A DNA stretch of 11,200 nucleotides from Nitrospirota bacterium (GCA_013349595.1 DUZI01000029.1:1-11200); one strand, 5' to 3'. Numbered from the stretch's first letter, positions 1 through 6,713 are shown. Notes: generated by a model not told the origin, from the sequence alone. Made by a program: numbers and translations.

Positions 1-1416
1 AATGTTACAAGGATTTACAGTATTATTGATGCTATAAAACAAAAATATCCAGATCTAATCGTTAATTATCACCGACACATTACCGATGGCCTTGCAATAC
101 CTGCATTGCTTTCTGCTGCAAAGGCAGGTGCTAAGATATTTGATGTTCAGGAAGATTCACTTGTTCGGTTTTACGGCCATTCACCCATATTAAGTGTCCA
201 GGCAATTTTTGAAGAATCAGGAATACCTGTTCATATAAATAGGCTTGAGGCAGAAAGGGCAGTTCAGAAGGTTAGGGAATGGATTAATTATTACGATTGG
301 GCAGAATCACCTTTTAAAGGGCTTGACCATAATGTAACTCACCACAAGATGCCTGGCGGTGCCTTCCCAAGTTCTTTTGAGCAGGCACAAAAGGCAGAAT
401 TTCTTCATCTAATGCCGTATATTTTAAAGATGATGTCCCTTTATAACAAGATTATCAAGTATTTCGATGTAACACCAGGTTCGCAGATAACATGGGTCAC
501 TTGTAGTGGTATTATCAATAAATATGCAAAGGAAAAGGGTGATTTAGGGGTCAAACACATAATAGATTTGATGACTAAATTTGTAGAGCAAAAGAATCAA
601 GACTTTAACGCAATGACACCAGAAGAGCAGGCTGAACTTTTACAATTATTCCGTAACGCACCAGGAGATTTTAAGAGTCTTTTACTTGGCAATTATGGCA
701 AGCTTCCTGTTGGTTGGCCTGAAGAATGGGTTTATAAAAGCACCTTTGGTGATGATTACAAAGAGAAACTAAAAGAAAGAAAAGAGACCTCACCTCTTGA
801 TTCAATTCCACCTGATGACCTTGATAAATTAAGAAATGATTTAACAAACAATCTTGGCAGAAAAGCAACTGAAGAGGAATTTATTCTTTATCTGATGCAT
901 CCAAAAGATGCCCTTGAATTTATTGAGTTTAGGGAAAAATATGGTGATGCTCCACTTGTACTGCCAACAAATGTATGGAGAGAGGGATTAAAGAAACCGG
1001 GTGATAAGGTTGATTTTGAACTCTTTGGAAAGCCTTATACAATAGAACTTGTCTCAATTGGTGCTGAACATGAAGGTGTAATCCATGCAGTAATGAAGGT
1101 AAATAACAAGACCCGTGTGTATAAAGTGGATACACCAAGGGCAAAGAAATCAGAGATAAGAATAGCAAAGGGCGCTAATGAGATTGGTGCACCAATAAAT
1201 GGTAATGTATGGAGAATTGGTAACCCTCAAAGAGGTTTAATAAAAGCAAGTGATATAGTAAGAAAAGGTGAGGAAATAATCAACCTTGAGGCAATGAAGA
1301 TGGAAAATGCCATTATTTCTCCTTCTGATGCCCAGATTGTGGAGGTATGTGTCAAGCTTAATGATACCGTTCAAGAGGGGCAACTACTCTTTGTAGTTGA
1401 ACAGATTGCAAAATAG
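1..1416 (+). CDS. Biotin-dependent carboxyltransferase, pyruvate carboxylase B / oxaloacetate decarboxylase alpha type (5' truncated)
   Basis: The reading frame is open from base 1, so the gene starts outside the window; 471 codons are visible. It is the C-terminal part of a biotin-dependent enzyme that moves a carboxyl group between biotin and pyruvate/oxaloacetate in the cytoplasm. Visible codons 24-26 are His-Arg-His, matching the metal-binding HxH near the end of the carboxyltransferase barrel. A His-x-Met-Pro-Gly-Gly stretch and a YGKLPVGWP segment follow, as in pyruvate carboxylases. The last ~75 residues are a biotinyl domain with the motif EAMKMEN; the biotinylated lysine is codon 433 (bases 1297-1299). 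The metal-bound, carboxylated lysine expected earlier in the barrel lies outside the window. Pyruvate carboxylase subunit B (anaplerosis) and oxaloacetate decarboxylase alpha are hard to tell apart here. No decarboxylase beta/gamma membrane genes follow, which favours a pyruvate carboxylase role. Confidence 0.9.
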   Translation, partial: NVTRIYSIIDAIKQKYPDLIVNYHRHITDGLAIPALLSAAKAGAKIFDVQEDSLVRFYGHSPILSVQAIFEESGIPVHINRLEAERAVQKVREWINYYDWAESPFKGLDHNVTHHKMPGGAFPSSFEQAQKAEFLHLMPYILKMMSLYNKIIKYFDVTPGSQITWVTCSGIINKYAKEKGDLGVKHIIDLMTKFVEQKNQDFNAMTPEEQAELLQLFRNAPGDFKSLLLGNYGKLPVGWPEEWVYKSTFGDDYKEKLKERKETSPLDSIPPDDLDKLRNDLTNNLGRKATEEEFILYLMHPKDALEFIEFREKYGDAPLVLPTNVWREGLKKPGDKVDFELFGKPYTIELVSIGAEHEGVIHAVMKVNNKTRVYKVDTPRAKKSEIRIAKGANEIGAPINGNVWRIGNPQRGLIKASDIVRKGEEIINLEAMKMENAIISPSDAQIVEVCVKLNDTVQEGQLLFVVEQIAK

Positions 1417-1470
1417 AGTTATAAAAAAAGTAATGTCAGAAATTTAATGAAAAAAAAGTATTTAAATAAA

Positions 1471-1655
1471 ATCACAGAAGTCACAGAGAGAATTTCAGGG
1501 TTTTCAAAAAAAATTTCTTTGAGTTGAACCCGAAGGGTGAGTTTTGCGGTTGTAGCGAAAGGGGCATTTGAACTGTCAAAACATAGCTCCTTGAACTAAA
1601 GAGACTTATTCTTATCGCTGGATCTTAGAGAAAGTTAATTTTGTCCTCTGTGGTT
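1471..1655. repeat. Degenerate inverted repeat, MITE-like non-coding block
   Basis: The ~300 bases between the biotin protein and the transporter contain no gene. They hold a left arm around 1471-1488 (TCACAGAAGTCACAGAG) and a right arm at 1641-1655 whose reverse complement is AACCACAGAGGACAA; about 11 of 15 positions agree. From memory, motifs like CCACAGAGGACACAGAG are dispersed in intergenic DNA of many environmental bacteria. The interior (about 1521-1600) has a CCCGAAGGG palindrome and no reading frame. I see no transposase and no clear target duplication, so a decayed mobile repeat is an inference. Confidence 0.4.
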
Positions 1656-1660
1656 AATTT

Positions 1661-1689
1661 TTGACAATACGAAAAATACAGGAGAGAAT
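1661..1689 (+). promoter_or_regulatory. Candidate promoter for the MFS gene
   Basis: A perfect TTGACA (1661-1666) is followed 17 bases later by GAGAAT (1684-1689, 4 of 6 matches to TATAAT). Transcription would begin near 1696, just before the mini-ORF at 1700. The -35 box lies just outside the right arm of the inverted repeat. The weak -10 makes this tentative. Confidence 0.35.
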
Positions 1690-1699
1690 TTTTATATAT

Positions 1700-1720
1700 A
1701 TGATGCACAGATATGTGTAA
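1700..1720 (+). other. Six-codon mini-ORF directly before the MFS gene
   Basis: ATG ATG CAC AGA TAT GTG TAA encodes MMHRYV. Its stop codon directly abuts the GTG-ATG start pair of the transporter, in the same reading frame. The only purine-rich Shine-Dalgarno-like stretch nearby (GGAGAG, 1681-1686) is spaced about 13 bases from this ATG but about 37 from the transporter start. It may be a leader peptide with translational coupling, or a relic of a longer N-terminus cut by a stop codon. Expression is not shown by sequence alone. Confidence 0.3.
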
Positions 1721-1723
1721 GTG

Positions 1724-2923
1724 ATGAATATAATTAAGACAAGTCCTTTCATACTCATCTGTGCATCAGGATTTTTTGCACTTTTCAGTTCAACTATTTC
1801 AAAAAGTCCAATCCTACCACTTTATTCAGCATATTTAGGGGCTAATCCTTCTGATGTTGGTTTGGTAGCCTCTGTATCTGCCTTTACTGGTATTATAGCA
1901 AGTATCCCAGCAGGTATTTTATCTGACAAGATTGGCCGGCGAAAGATGCTTATGTTTTCTCTATTTATCTTTGCCTCAGCACCTTTTTTATATTTATTAG
2001 TTGACAATATTATTGAACTTGCAATTGTTAGATTTTATCATGGTTTTGCAACTGCTATATTTGTGCCAATTGCTATGGCTGTTTTATCAGAACTTTATAG
2101 CAAAGAAAAGGGAGAAAAACTTGGTTGGTTCTCCACTTCAACCCTTGCAGGTAGGTTTTTGGCACCATTACTTGGTGGGGCTATAATTGGTTATTTTGCC
2201 TCTTATCCCTATGCGATTGGTTATAATTACAAACTTGTTTATTTACTTTGTGGTGTGACAGGTTTTTGTGCATTACTATTATTTTTGGCTACCAAAAAAC
2301 TTGACAACATTACTGAACAGAAAGAAACGAGTTGGGCAACAAGGTGGATTTCTTTTAAAAAACTTATATCAAGTAATGTGATTGTATTAACAAGCTTTGT
2401 AGAGGCAGGTATACTCTTTACATATGGTGCCTTTGAGACCTTCTTGCCTCTTTTTTGTATTGAAAAGGGGCTAAATGCCTATGAAATTGGTTTTATCCTA
2501 TCATCACAGGTCATCACGATTGCCCTGACAAAGCCTATCATGGGTAGATTTTCAGATAAACACGGGAGAAAACCTCAAATAACTTGGGGGGCAATGATTG
2601 GGGCAATTTGTATAGGAAGTATTACCTTTTTTAATAGCTTCATATCATTACTCTTGATTAGCATCCTTTTTGGATTAACTATCTCAACAGTAACATCTGC
2701 AACATCTGCCTTTATCTCAGACAACAGTAGTAAAGATGATCGTGGTTCGGCTATGGGTATCCTTGGCTCAATCATGGATATAGGACACACAACTGGACCA
2801 ATAATAACGGGATTTATTATCTTTGGTTTTGGTTATAAAATTGCATTTATAAGTGCAGGGTTGATACTTTTTCTTTTACTAATATTTTTTAAGATAAAGG
2901 TAAGGGAAGTTAAACAGCTCTAA
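1724..2923 (+). CDS. MFS transporter, drug/metabolite efflux type
   Basis: This is a 399-400 aa inner-membrane protein with about 12 hydrophobic helices in two halves, the usual length for a 12-helix major facilitator. Numbering from the GTG at 1721, the signature loop between helices 2 and 3 is GILSDKIGRRKM (residues 65-76). A second copy, GRFSDKHGRK (275-284), sits at the matching place in the C-terminal half. Arg104 in RFYHG and the Gly-rich AGRFLAPLLGG (143-153) fit motifs B and C of proton-driven DHA1-type exporters. The substrate cannot be told. The start may be GTG 1721 or ATG 1724; neither has a well-spaced Shine-Dalgarno, and a mini-ORF ends immediately upstream. The 3' end overlaps the convergent PilZ gene by 14 bases with no terminator between them. 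Confidence 0.9.
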   Translation: MNIIKTSPFILICASGFFALFSSTISKSPILPLYSAYLGANPSDVGLVASVSAFTGIIASIPAGILSDKIGRRKMLMFSLFIFASAPFLYLLVDNIIELAIVRFYHGFATAIFVPIAMAVLSELYSKEKGEKLGWFSTSTLAGRFLAPLLGGAIIGYFASYPYAIGYNYKLVYLLCGVTGFCALLLFLATKKLDNITEQKETSWATRWISFKKLISSNVIVLTSFVEAGILFTYGAFETFLPLFCIEKGLNAYEIGFILSSQVITIALTKPIMGRFSDKHGRKPQITWGAMIGAICIGSITFFNSFISLLLISILFGLTISTVTSATSAFISDNSSKDDRGSAMGILGSIMDIGHTTGPIITGFIIFGFGYKIAFISAGLILFLLLIFFKIKVREVKQL

Positions 2924-3548
2924 CATCCTTTGTGTCAATCATATTAACAAATGAGGAGATAATATTTTTGTAGGGATCATTTTCATTGATAAATTGTGTC
3001 CCTATAAGGAAGACATTATTTTTATTTCTCACATTTCTTGCCACACAGTCAAGTTCAAGACTTTTGTCAAGTATTTTAAAATTCACAAAAAAAGTAAAAC
3101 CCACATTAATATCATCAGGCATCTCTGCCTCTTCAATCTCAATAAGACAGCCTGAATCACTAATATCAACTATATTGACATTAAATTTTACAAATTGATT
3201 GTCTTTTTGTTTTTTTAAAATTATAGCAGATATATTAGTCCTAACCCTCTTGGACTTTCTAAAAGTCATACTCTTAATATCTTCAGGATATTTAAAGAAT
3301 ATCATTGGAGCTGGTGAATATTGCATTGATATCATGTTTGTTTGAAAACCATAGGCAACGCCATTTCTCACAAATCTAATAACACAGTCATCTTTTGAAC
3401 TTATGACAAGTCCTTTTAATAAGGAATTTTTTGTGACAATAAAATTTCGTTCTTCCCAGCCTATGAGTGTCAATACATGTTTCTCTTCATTATCATTTAT
3501 TGACAACGATAACTTCATTCCAACTGATAATTGTGTGTTTTCTGTCAT
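2910..3548 (-). CDS. PilZ-domain protein, YcgR-like (probable c-di-GMP effector)
   Basis: The protein has 212 residues. The C-terminal half carries the two PilZ signatures that bind cyclic di-GMP: RxxxR as R97-K-S-K-R101, and DxSxxG as D128-I-S-D-S-G133. The N-terminal ~90 residues resemble the beta-rich YcgR/PilZN domain that precedes PilZ in flagellar-brake type proteins. There is no membrane segment, so it is cytoplasmic. Family members change motility, adhesion or exopolysaccharide output when c-di-GMP rises; no flagellar, pilus or cyclase gene is nearby, so the target is unknown. The ATG at 3548 has no Shine-Dalgarno. A fair promoter ends about 16 bases upstream, and a perfect palindrome lies just beyond it. 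Confidence 0.88.
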   Translation of the reverse strand: MTENTQLSVGMKLSLSINDNEEKHVLTLIGWEERNFIVTKNSLLKGLVISSKDDCVIRFVRNGVAYGFQTNMISMQYSPAPMIFFKYPEDIKSMTFRKSKRVRTNISAIILKKQKDNQFVKFNVNIVDISDSGCLIEIEEAEMPDDINVGFTFFVNFKILDKSLELDCVARNVRNKNNVFLIGTQFINENDPYKNIISSFVNMIDTKDVRAV

Positions 3549-3570
3549 TTTTTAATAAACCGTATTGTTG

Positions 3571-3599
3571 AGTAAATTTCTCTCGTCTCTAAGTGTCAA
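3571..3599 (-). promoter_or_regulatory. Candidate sigma-70 promoter of the PilZ gene
   Basis: Reading the minus strand, TTGACA (3599-3594) and TTTACT (3576-3571, 4 of 6 to consensus) are separated by 17 bases. The predicted start, near 3564, leaves a leader of only ~16 bases before the ATG. Confidence 0.45.
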
Positions 3600-3617
3600 C
3601 AATAAAGACTTTCAAAC

Positions 3618-3645
3618 CATGCAAATAGAGAGAGATATTTGCATG
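3618..3645. promoter_or_regulatory. Perfect 10-bp palindrome, operator-like
   Basis: CATGCAAATA (3618-3627) and its exact reverse complement TATTTGCATG (3636-3645) flank an 8-base GAGAGAGA spacer. It begins about 19 bases upstream of the proposed pilZ -35 box, where an activator or an upstream operator would sit. It could also form a hairpin in RNA, but no T-run follows on either strand, so it is not a normal terminator. Confidence 0.45.
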
Positions 3646-3915
3646 TGTTTACAAGTTTATAGACATATCTTGTAATGTCAATAAAGGATTGGCTGTCTTT
3701 AAATTTCTTTGAGATTACTAACTAATGTAAATGTTAAATTTTTTCTATATTATTATTTTCTATTATTTTCTATATTTAATCATACTTTGTCAATTCACAA
3801 AAATAGCGATAGGAAGGGCTGTTTCAGGCTTTTTATAATTGATGAATTCATTTTAATTTTGCTTTATTCTTTATAATACAATGCCTTTTGCTAAAGATTC
3901 TCAAGATTTTTTTTA

Positions 3916-4038
3916 TAAGGGGTCGTATAAAAATTTCTCACCAACCCTTTCTACTCTGTCTTGTTGATTTTGTTAAGTTCTCAGTTCTATCCCTGATTTT
4001 GGGTCAATTGATTGTGTGTTATTTTGACACACCCCTTA
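3916..4038. mobile_element. Small MITE-like element with imperfect terminal inverted repeats
   Basis: The ends are TAAGGGGT (3916-3923) and ACCCCTTA (4031-4038), exact reverse complements. Weaker similarity runs further inward (CGTATAAAAA against GTGTCAAAATAA). The terminal TA on each side could be the duplicated target of an IS630/Tc1-type event, though two bases prove little. The interior has a GTGTGT/ACACAC hairpin (4014-4032) and a 40-bp block shared with the right edge of the window. No protein is encoded. A non-autonomous element is the best reading, not a proven one. Confidence 0.4.
3965..4004 (+). repeat. 40-bp dispersed repeat, copy 1
   Basis: The reverse complement of this block matches 11159-11199 at 35 of 41 aligned positions, with five substitutions (four are transitions) and one 1-base gap. 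The longest exact run is ACCCAAAATCAG. It lies within the MITE-like element, about 250 bases before the tRNA gene. Confidence 0.6.
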
Positions 4039-4232
4039 ATTTGCCATTGAAAGTGGGGTAAAGTTTAAACGATGAAGGCATAAATTATTAAGAGATAAGG
4101 TGTAATAGACAAGACTTTACTGAACAAAAGATGAGTTTCTTAACTCTTTGTGTTTGGGTTTTATATTAATTTTTGTTTAATCAAAAGAGTAGGTTGAGTT
4201 AAATCTTTGAACATTTTATCAACCATGAGTTA

Positions 4233-4241
4233 TGTTATAAT
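4233..4241 (+). promoter_or_regulatory. Extended -10 promoter of the tRNA (and possibly the cbb3 operon)
   Basis: TGTTATAAT contains a perfect TATAAT (4236-4241) with the TGn extension, which reduces the need for a -35 box. The best -35 candidate, TTTATC at 4214-4219 with a 16-base spacer, is weak. Transcription would start near 4248, a few bases before the mature tRNA 5' end at 4254. With no terminator after the tRNA, the same transcript could run into ccoN. Confidence 0.6.
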
Positions 4242-4253
4242 GTTTCATTAACA

Positions 4254-4327
4254 CGGGGCATAGCGCAGTTTGGTAGCGCACACGGTTCAGGACCGTGGTG
4301 TCGGAGGTTCAAATCCTCTTGCCACGA
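4254..4327 (+). tRNA. tRNA with proline-type body and CAG (Leu) anticodon; possible pseudogene
   Basis: The 74-base cloverleaf has acceptor CGGGGCA / TGCCACG, D-stem GCGC/GCGC, anticodon stem CACGG/CCGTG, a 5-base variable loop, and T-stem GGAGG/CCTCT with loop TTCAAAT. Tertiary positions T8-A14, G15-C48 and G18-G19 are intact. C1-G72 with A73 is the mark of bacterial tRNA-Pro, and the whole body resembles tRNA-Pro(CGG). The anticodon loop, however, is TTCAGGA, so the anticodon is CAG (4288-4290), which reads leucine CUG. Bacterial tRNA-Leu has a long variable arm that is absent here. There is also a G3-A70 mismatch in the acceptor stem. CCA is not encoded. It may be a decayed tRNA-Pro copy or an unusual tRNA; I give no symbol. 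Confidence 0.8.
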
Positions 4328-4371
4328 CTTGATATAAAAGCTTTTTTAAAGCTGAACAATTAATCTTAAAA

Positions 4372-4379
4372 AAGGAGGT
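4372..4379 (+). promoter_or_regulatory. Strong Shine-Dalgarno of ccoN
   Basis: AAGGAGGT lies four bases before the ATG at 4384 and fixes the ccoN start. The other two oxidase genes also have strong sites (GGAGGG at 5784-5789 and AAGGAGG at 6715-6721), suggesting high translation of the operon. Confidence 0.8.
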
Positions 4380-4383
4380 ATTT

Positions 4384-5784
4384 ATGTCAACAGATTATCA
4401 ATTTGATAATCAAACAGTTAATGGTTTTATTGTGTCCTCAATCTTTTGGGGTGTTGTAGGTATTGTTATTGGTTTATGGATTTCTATTCAGATGTGGGCT
4501 CCTTCATGGAATATTCCACCCTATTTCACATTTGGAAGATTGAGAGTAGTGCATACCAATGGACTTGCCTTTGGACTTGGTCTTGGAGCGATATTTGGTA
4601 TTTTTTATTATATTACAATGCGTCTTACAAAGAGACCACTAATGTTTCCAAAGCTTGCCAGATTTCATCTTTATCTTTTTAATATTGCTATTGCTTTGGC
4701 GGCATTAAGTCTCTTCGCAGGTATGAATCAATCATTAGAGTATGCGGAACTTGAATGGCCTCTTGATATTGTAGTAGTTATAATGTGGGTTATCTTTGCT
4801 ATTGTTATTTTTGGTACAATAATCAAGCGGAGGGAAGAACAAATGTATATTTCCCTTTGGTATATTATAGTCACAGTAGTAGCAGTAGCAATCCTCTATA
4901 TTGTCAATAATCTTGCAATACCTGCCACCTTAACAAAATCCTATCATCTATTTGCAGGTGTAAATAGTGCAAATGTCCAGTGGTGGTATGGTCATAATGC
5001 TGTAGGTTTTGTATTTACAACACCTATACTTGCCATGTTTTATTACTTTTTGCCTAAATCAACCGGTATTCCTATATATAGTCACAGGCTTTCAATCATA
5101 TCTTTTTGGTCACTTGTTTTTGCCTATTTATGGACAGGTGCCCATCACCTTGTTTATACACCACTGCCAGATTGGATACAGACCCTTGGTATTGTTTTTA
5201 CAATGTTTCTTATAGCACCATCATGGGGTTCTGTCGTAAATGGATATTATACTGTTGCATCAGATTGGTCAAAGATGAGGACAAATTATCTGACAAAATT
5301 CTTCATACTTGGTATCACCTTTTATGGGCTTCAAACTATACAAGGGCCTACACAAGGCTTGAGGATTGTCAGTCAGTTGATTCACTATACTGATTGGATT
5401 CCAGGACATGTCCATATGGGGACTATGGGATGGGTAACTATGACTGCTGCAGCTGCTATTTATTACGTAGTTCCAAAGATTTATAACACAACAATTTACA
5501 GTGAAAAGATTGCCAATATTCACTTTTGGTTTGTCCTTGTAGGGCAACTTATCTTTTCAATTACTATGTGGATTACAGGGATACAACAAGGTGCACTCTG
5601 GAAGGCAACAAATCCAGATGGAAGCCTTGCTTATACCTTCATGGAAGGGCTTGTGAAAAATTATCCTTACTGGCAGTTAAGGACACTCGGTGGAATTATA
5701 TTTACAGTGGGCATGCTCTTCTTTATTTACAACATATACATGACCATGAAAAAGGGAAAAACCCTTTCTCATGAAAAGGCATAG
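4384..5784 (+). CDS. ccoN: cbb3-type cytochrome c oxidase subunit I (CcoN)
   Basis: This is the catalytic subunit of the high-affinity terminal oxidase that reduces oxygen to water at low oxygen and pumps protons. It has 466 aa, near the family's ~470, with about 12 membrane helices. Ligands are all visible: His57 (RVVHTNG) and His344 for low-spin heme b, His342 for heme b3 (GHVHMG), and His204 (WWYGHNAVGF) with His254-His255 (HHLVYTPLPDW) for copper B. Tyr248, six residues before the His pair, fits the cross-linked tyrosine of this family. The EYAELEWPLD segment is conserved. One oddity: the usual FEGP motif is IQGP here, so Gln320 replaces a conserved glutamate. It is first in a three-gene operon; ccoO starts 11 bases after its stop. 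A tRNA lies directly upstream. Confidence 0.97.
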   Translation: MSTDYQFDNQTVNGFIVSSIFWGVVGIVIGLWISIQMWAPSWNIPPYFTFGRLRVVHTNGLAFGLGLGAIFGIFYYITMRLTKRPLMFPKLARFHLYLFNIAIALAALSLFAGMNQSLEYAELEWPLDIVVVIMWVIFAIVIFGTIIKRREEQMYISLWYIIVTVVAVAILYIVNNLAIPATLTKSYHLFAGVNSANVQWWYGHNAVGFVFTTPILAMFYYFLPKSTGIPIYSHRLSIISFWSLVFAYLWTGAHHLVYTPLPDWIQTLGIVFTMFLIAPSWGSVVNGYYTVASDWSKMRTNYLTKFFILGITFYGLQTIQGPTQGLRIVSQLIHYTDWIPGHVHMGTMGWVTMTAAAAIYYVVPKIYNTTIYSEKIANIHFWFVLVGQLIFSITMWITGIQQGALWKATNPDGSLAYTFMEGLVKNYPYWQLRTLGGIIFTVGMLFFIYNIYMTMKKGKTLSHEKA

Positions 5785-5795
5785 GAGGGATAAAA

Positions 5796-6713
5796 ATGCA
5801 GATTAATTTATATAAGAAACCAGTTTTATTTGCTATTGTTTCTGCAGTTGTAATATTAATTGGGACTATAGCCACAATGTTTATCCCTATGCTTACGCCA
5901 CAGATGCACCCAAAGCTTGAAAACCTCAAACCTTATACCCCACTTGAATTGATGGGCAGGGATGTTTATATGAAGGAGGGATGTCATTATTGTCATACGC
6001 AAACTGTTAGACCACTGAAGACAGAGGTGATGCGTTATGGTGAATATTCAAAGGCAGGCGAGTTTGCCTATGATCACCCATTTCTTTGGGGTTCAAAAAG
6101 GACTGGTCCTGATTTGGCAAGGATTGGAGGGAAATACCCCGATGCATGGCATTATGGACATTTTGAAGATCCACAGAAATTTTTCCCCGAATCAAACATG
6201 CCAAAATATGGTTGGCTCAAGAATAATCCAATTAATCCATCTGAGGCTGAAGCAAGTGTCAAGGCTCTTGGTTTTCCATATACAAAGGCTGATATTGAAA
6301 AGTTAAAAGGCAAAAATGAGTTAGATGCGATTGTTGCTTATATACAGGTGCTTGGCGTAGCAGTGGCTAAAAAACCTTCAGATAAACCAAAGTCTGATAT
6401 GACACAAAATCCTCTCATTGGCAATAAAGAAGCTATCGCCATTGGCAAAAAACTCTATGATACAAATTGTGCAGCCTGTCATGGTGCAGATGGAAGAGGT
6501 GGAATTGGTCCATCAGTAGTTGACAATGTCTGGTTGAATAAAGAAGGTGAAGTGGGTGATGGGTTTATTTATGCGATAATTGCAGAAGGGACAAGTACGG
6601 GCAAAGAAATTGAGGGACGGATTGCAAAAGGGGGTATGCCTCCTTATGCTTCACAATTTGATGAAAACAAGATTTGGGCTATTATGGCTTATATGAATTC
6701 ATTAAAAAAATAA
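5796..6713 (+). CDS. ccoO: CcoO fused to a CcoP-like cytochrome c domain
   Basis: This is a membrane-anchored electron-entry subunit of the cbb3 oxidase. Residues 9-30 form an uncleaved N-terminal helix; the rest faces the periplasm. Residues 45-140 are typical CcoO: YTPLELMGRD, heme site Cys63-His-Tyr-Cys66-His67, then YDHPFLWGSKRTGPDLARIGG, with Met135 (SNMPKYGW) as the likely axial ligand. Normal CcoO ends at ~200 residues. Here a linker (about 190-208) leads to a second class I cytochrome c domain with Cys225-Ala-Ala-Cys228-His229, GIGPS, and Met281 in GGMPPY. That domain resembles the C-terminal heme domain of CcoP. So one chain carries two hemes: one CcoO, one CcoP-like. It has a strong Shine-Dalgarno and sits 14 bases before the CcoP-anchor gene. 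Confidence 0.93.
   Translation: MQINLYKKPVLFAIVSAVVILIGTIATMFIPMLTPQMHPKLENLKPYTPLELMGRDVYMKEGCHYCHTQTVRPLKTEVMRYGEYSKAGEFAYDHPFLWGSKRTGPDLARIGGKYPDAWHYGHFEDPQKFFPESNMPKYGWLKNNPINPSEAEASVKALGFPYTKADIEKLKGKNELDAIVAYIQVLGVAVAKKPSDKPKSDMTQNPLIGNKEAIAIGKKLYDTNCAACHGADGRGGIGPSVVDNVWLNKEGEVGDGFIYAIIAEGTSTGKEIEGRIAKGGMPPYASQFDENKIWAIMAYMNSLKK

Larger units (their letters stand above)
3549..4253. other. Long intergenic region without a protein gene
   Basis: About 700 very AT-rich bases carry no credible reading frame. They hold, in order: a pilZ promoter and a palindrome (minus-strand control), a 10-bp sequence TATTATTTTC present twice in tandem (3751-3770), a MITE-like element (3916-4038), and a promoter before the tRNA. 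An inverted pair TTAACTC (4140-4146) / GAGTTAA (4196-4202) lies just upstream of that promoter. The divergent layout makes it the control region for pilZ on one side and the tRNA/cbb3 block on the other. Confidence 0.6.

Noticed and set aside
1..1416. Sodium-pumping oxaloacetate decarboxylase alpha subunit as the specific call
   Set aside because: No beta or gamma membrane subunit gene follows. The sequence alone cannot separate it from pyruvate carboxylase B, so I kept the broader name.
3751..3770. Tandem repeat TATTATTTTC x2 as a repeat array or CRISPR remnant
   Set aside because: There are only two 10-bp units in very AT-rich DNA, with no spacers.
4254..4327. Simple call of tRNA-Leu(CAG)
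   Set aside because: The 5-base variable loop and C1-G72 acceptor end do not fit bacterial tRNA-Leu, which is class II with a long variable arm.
4329..4350. Fnr/Anr box before ccoN
   Set aside because: A TTGAT half-site is present at 4329-4334, but no ATCAA half-site follows at the right spacing.
4339..4353. AGCTTT / AAAGCT stem after the tRNA as an intrinsic terminator
   Set aside because: Only 6 bp, AT-rich, a 3-base loop and no T-run after it. It is too weak to end transcription before ccoN.
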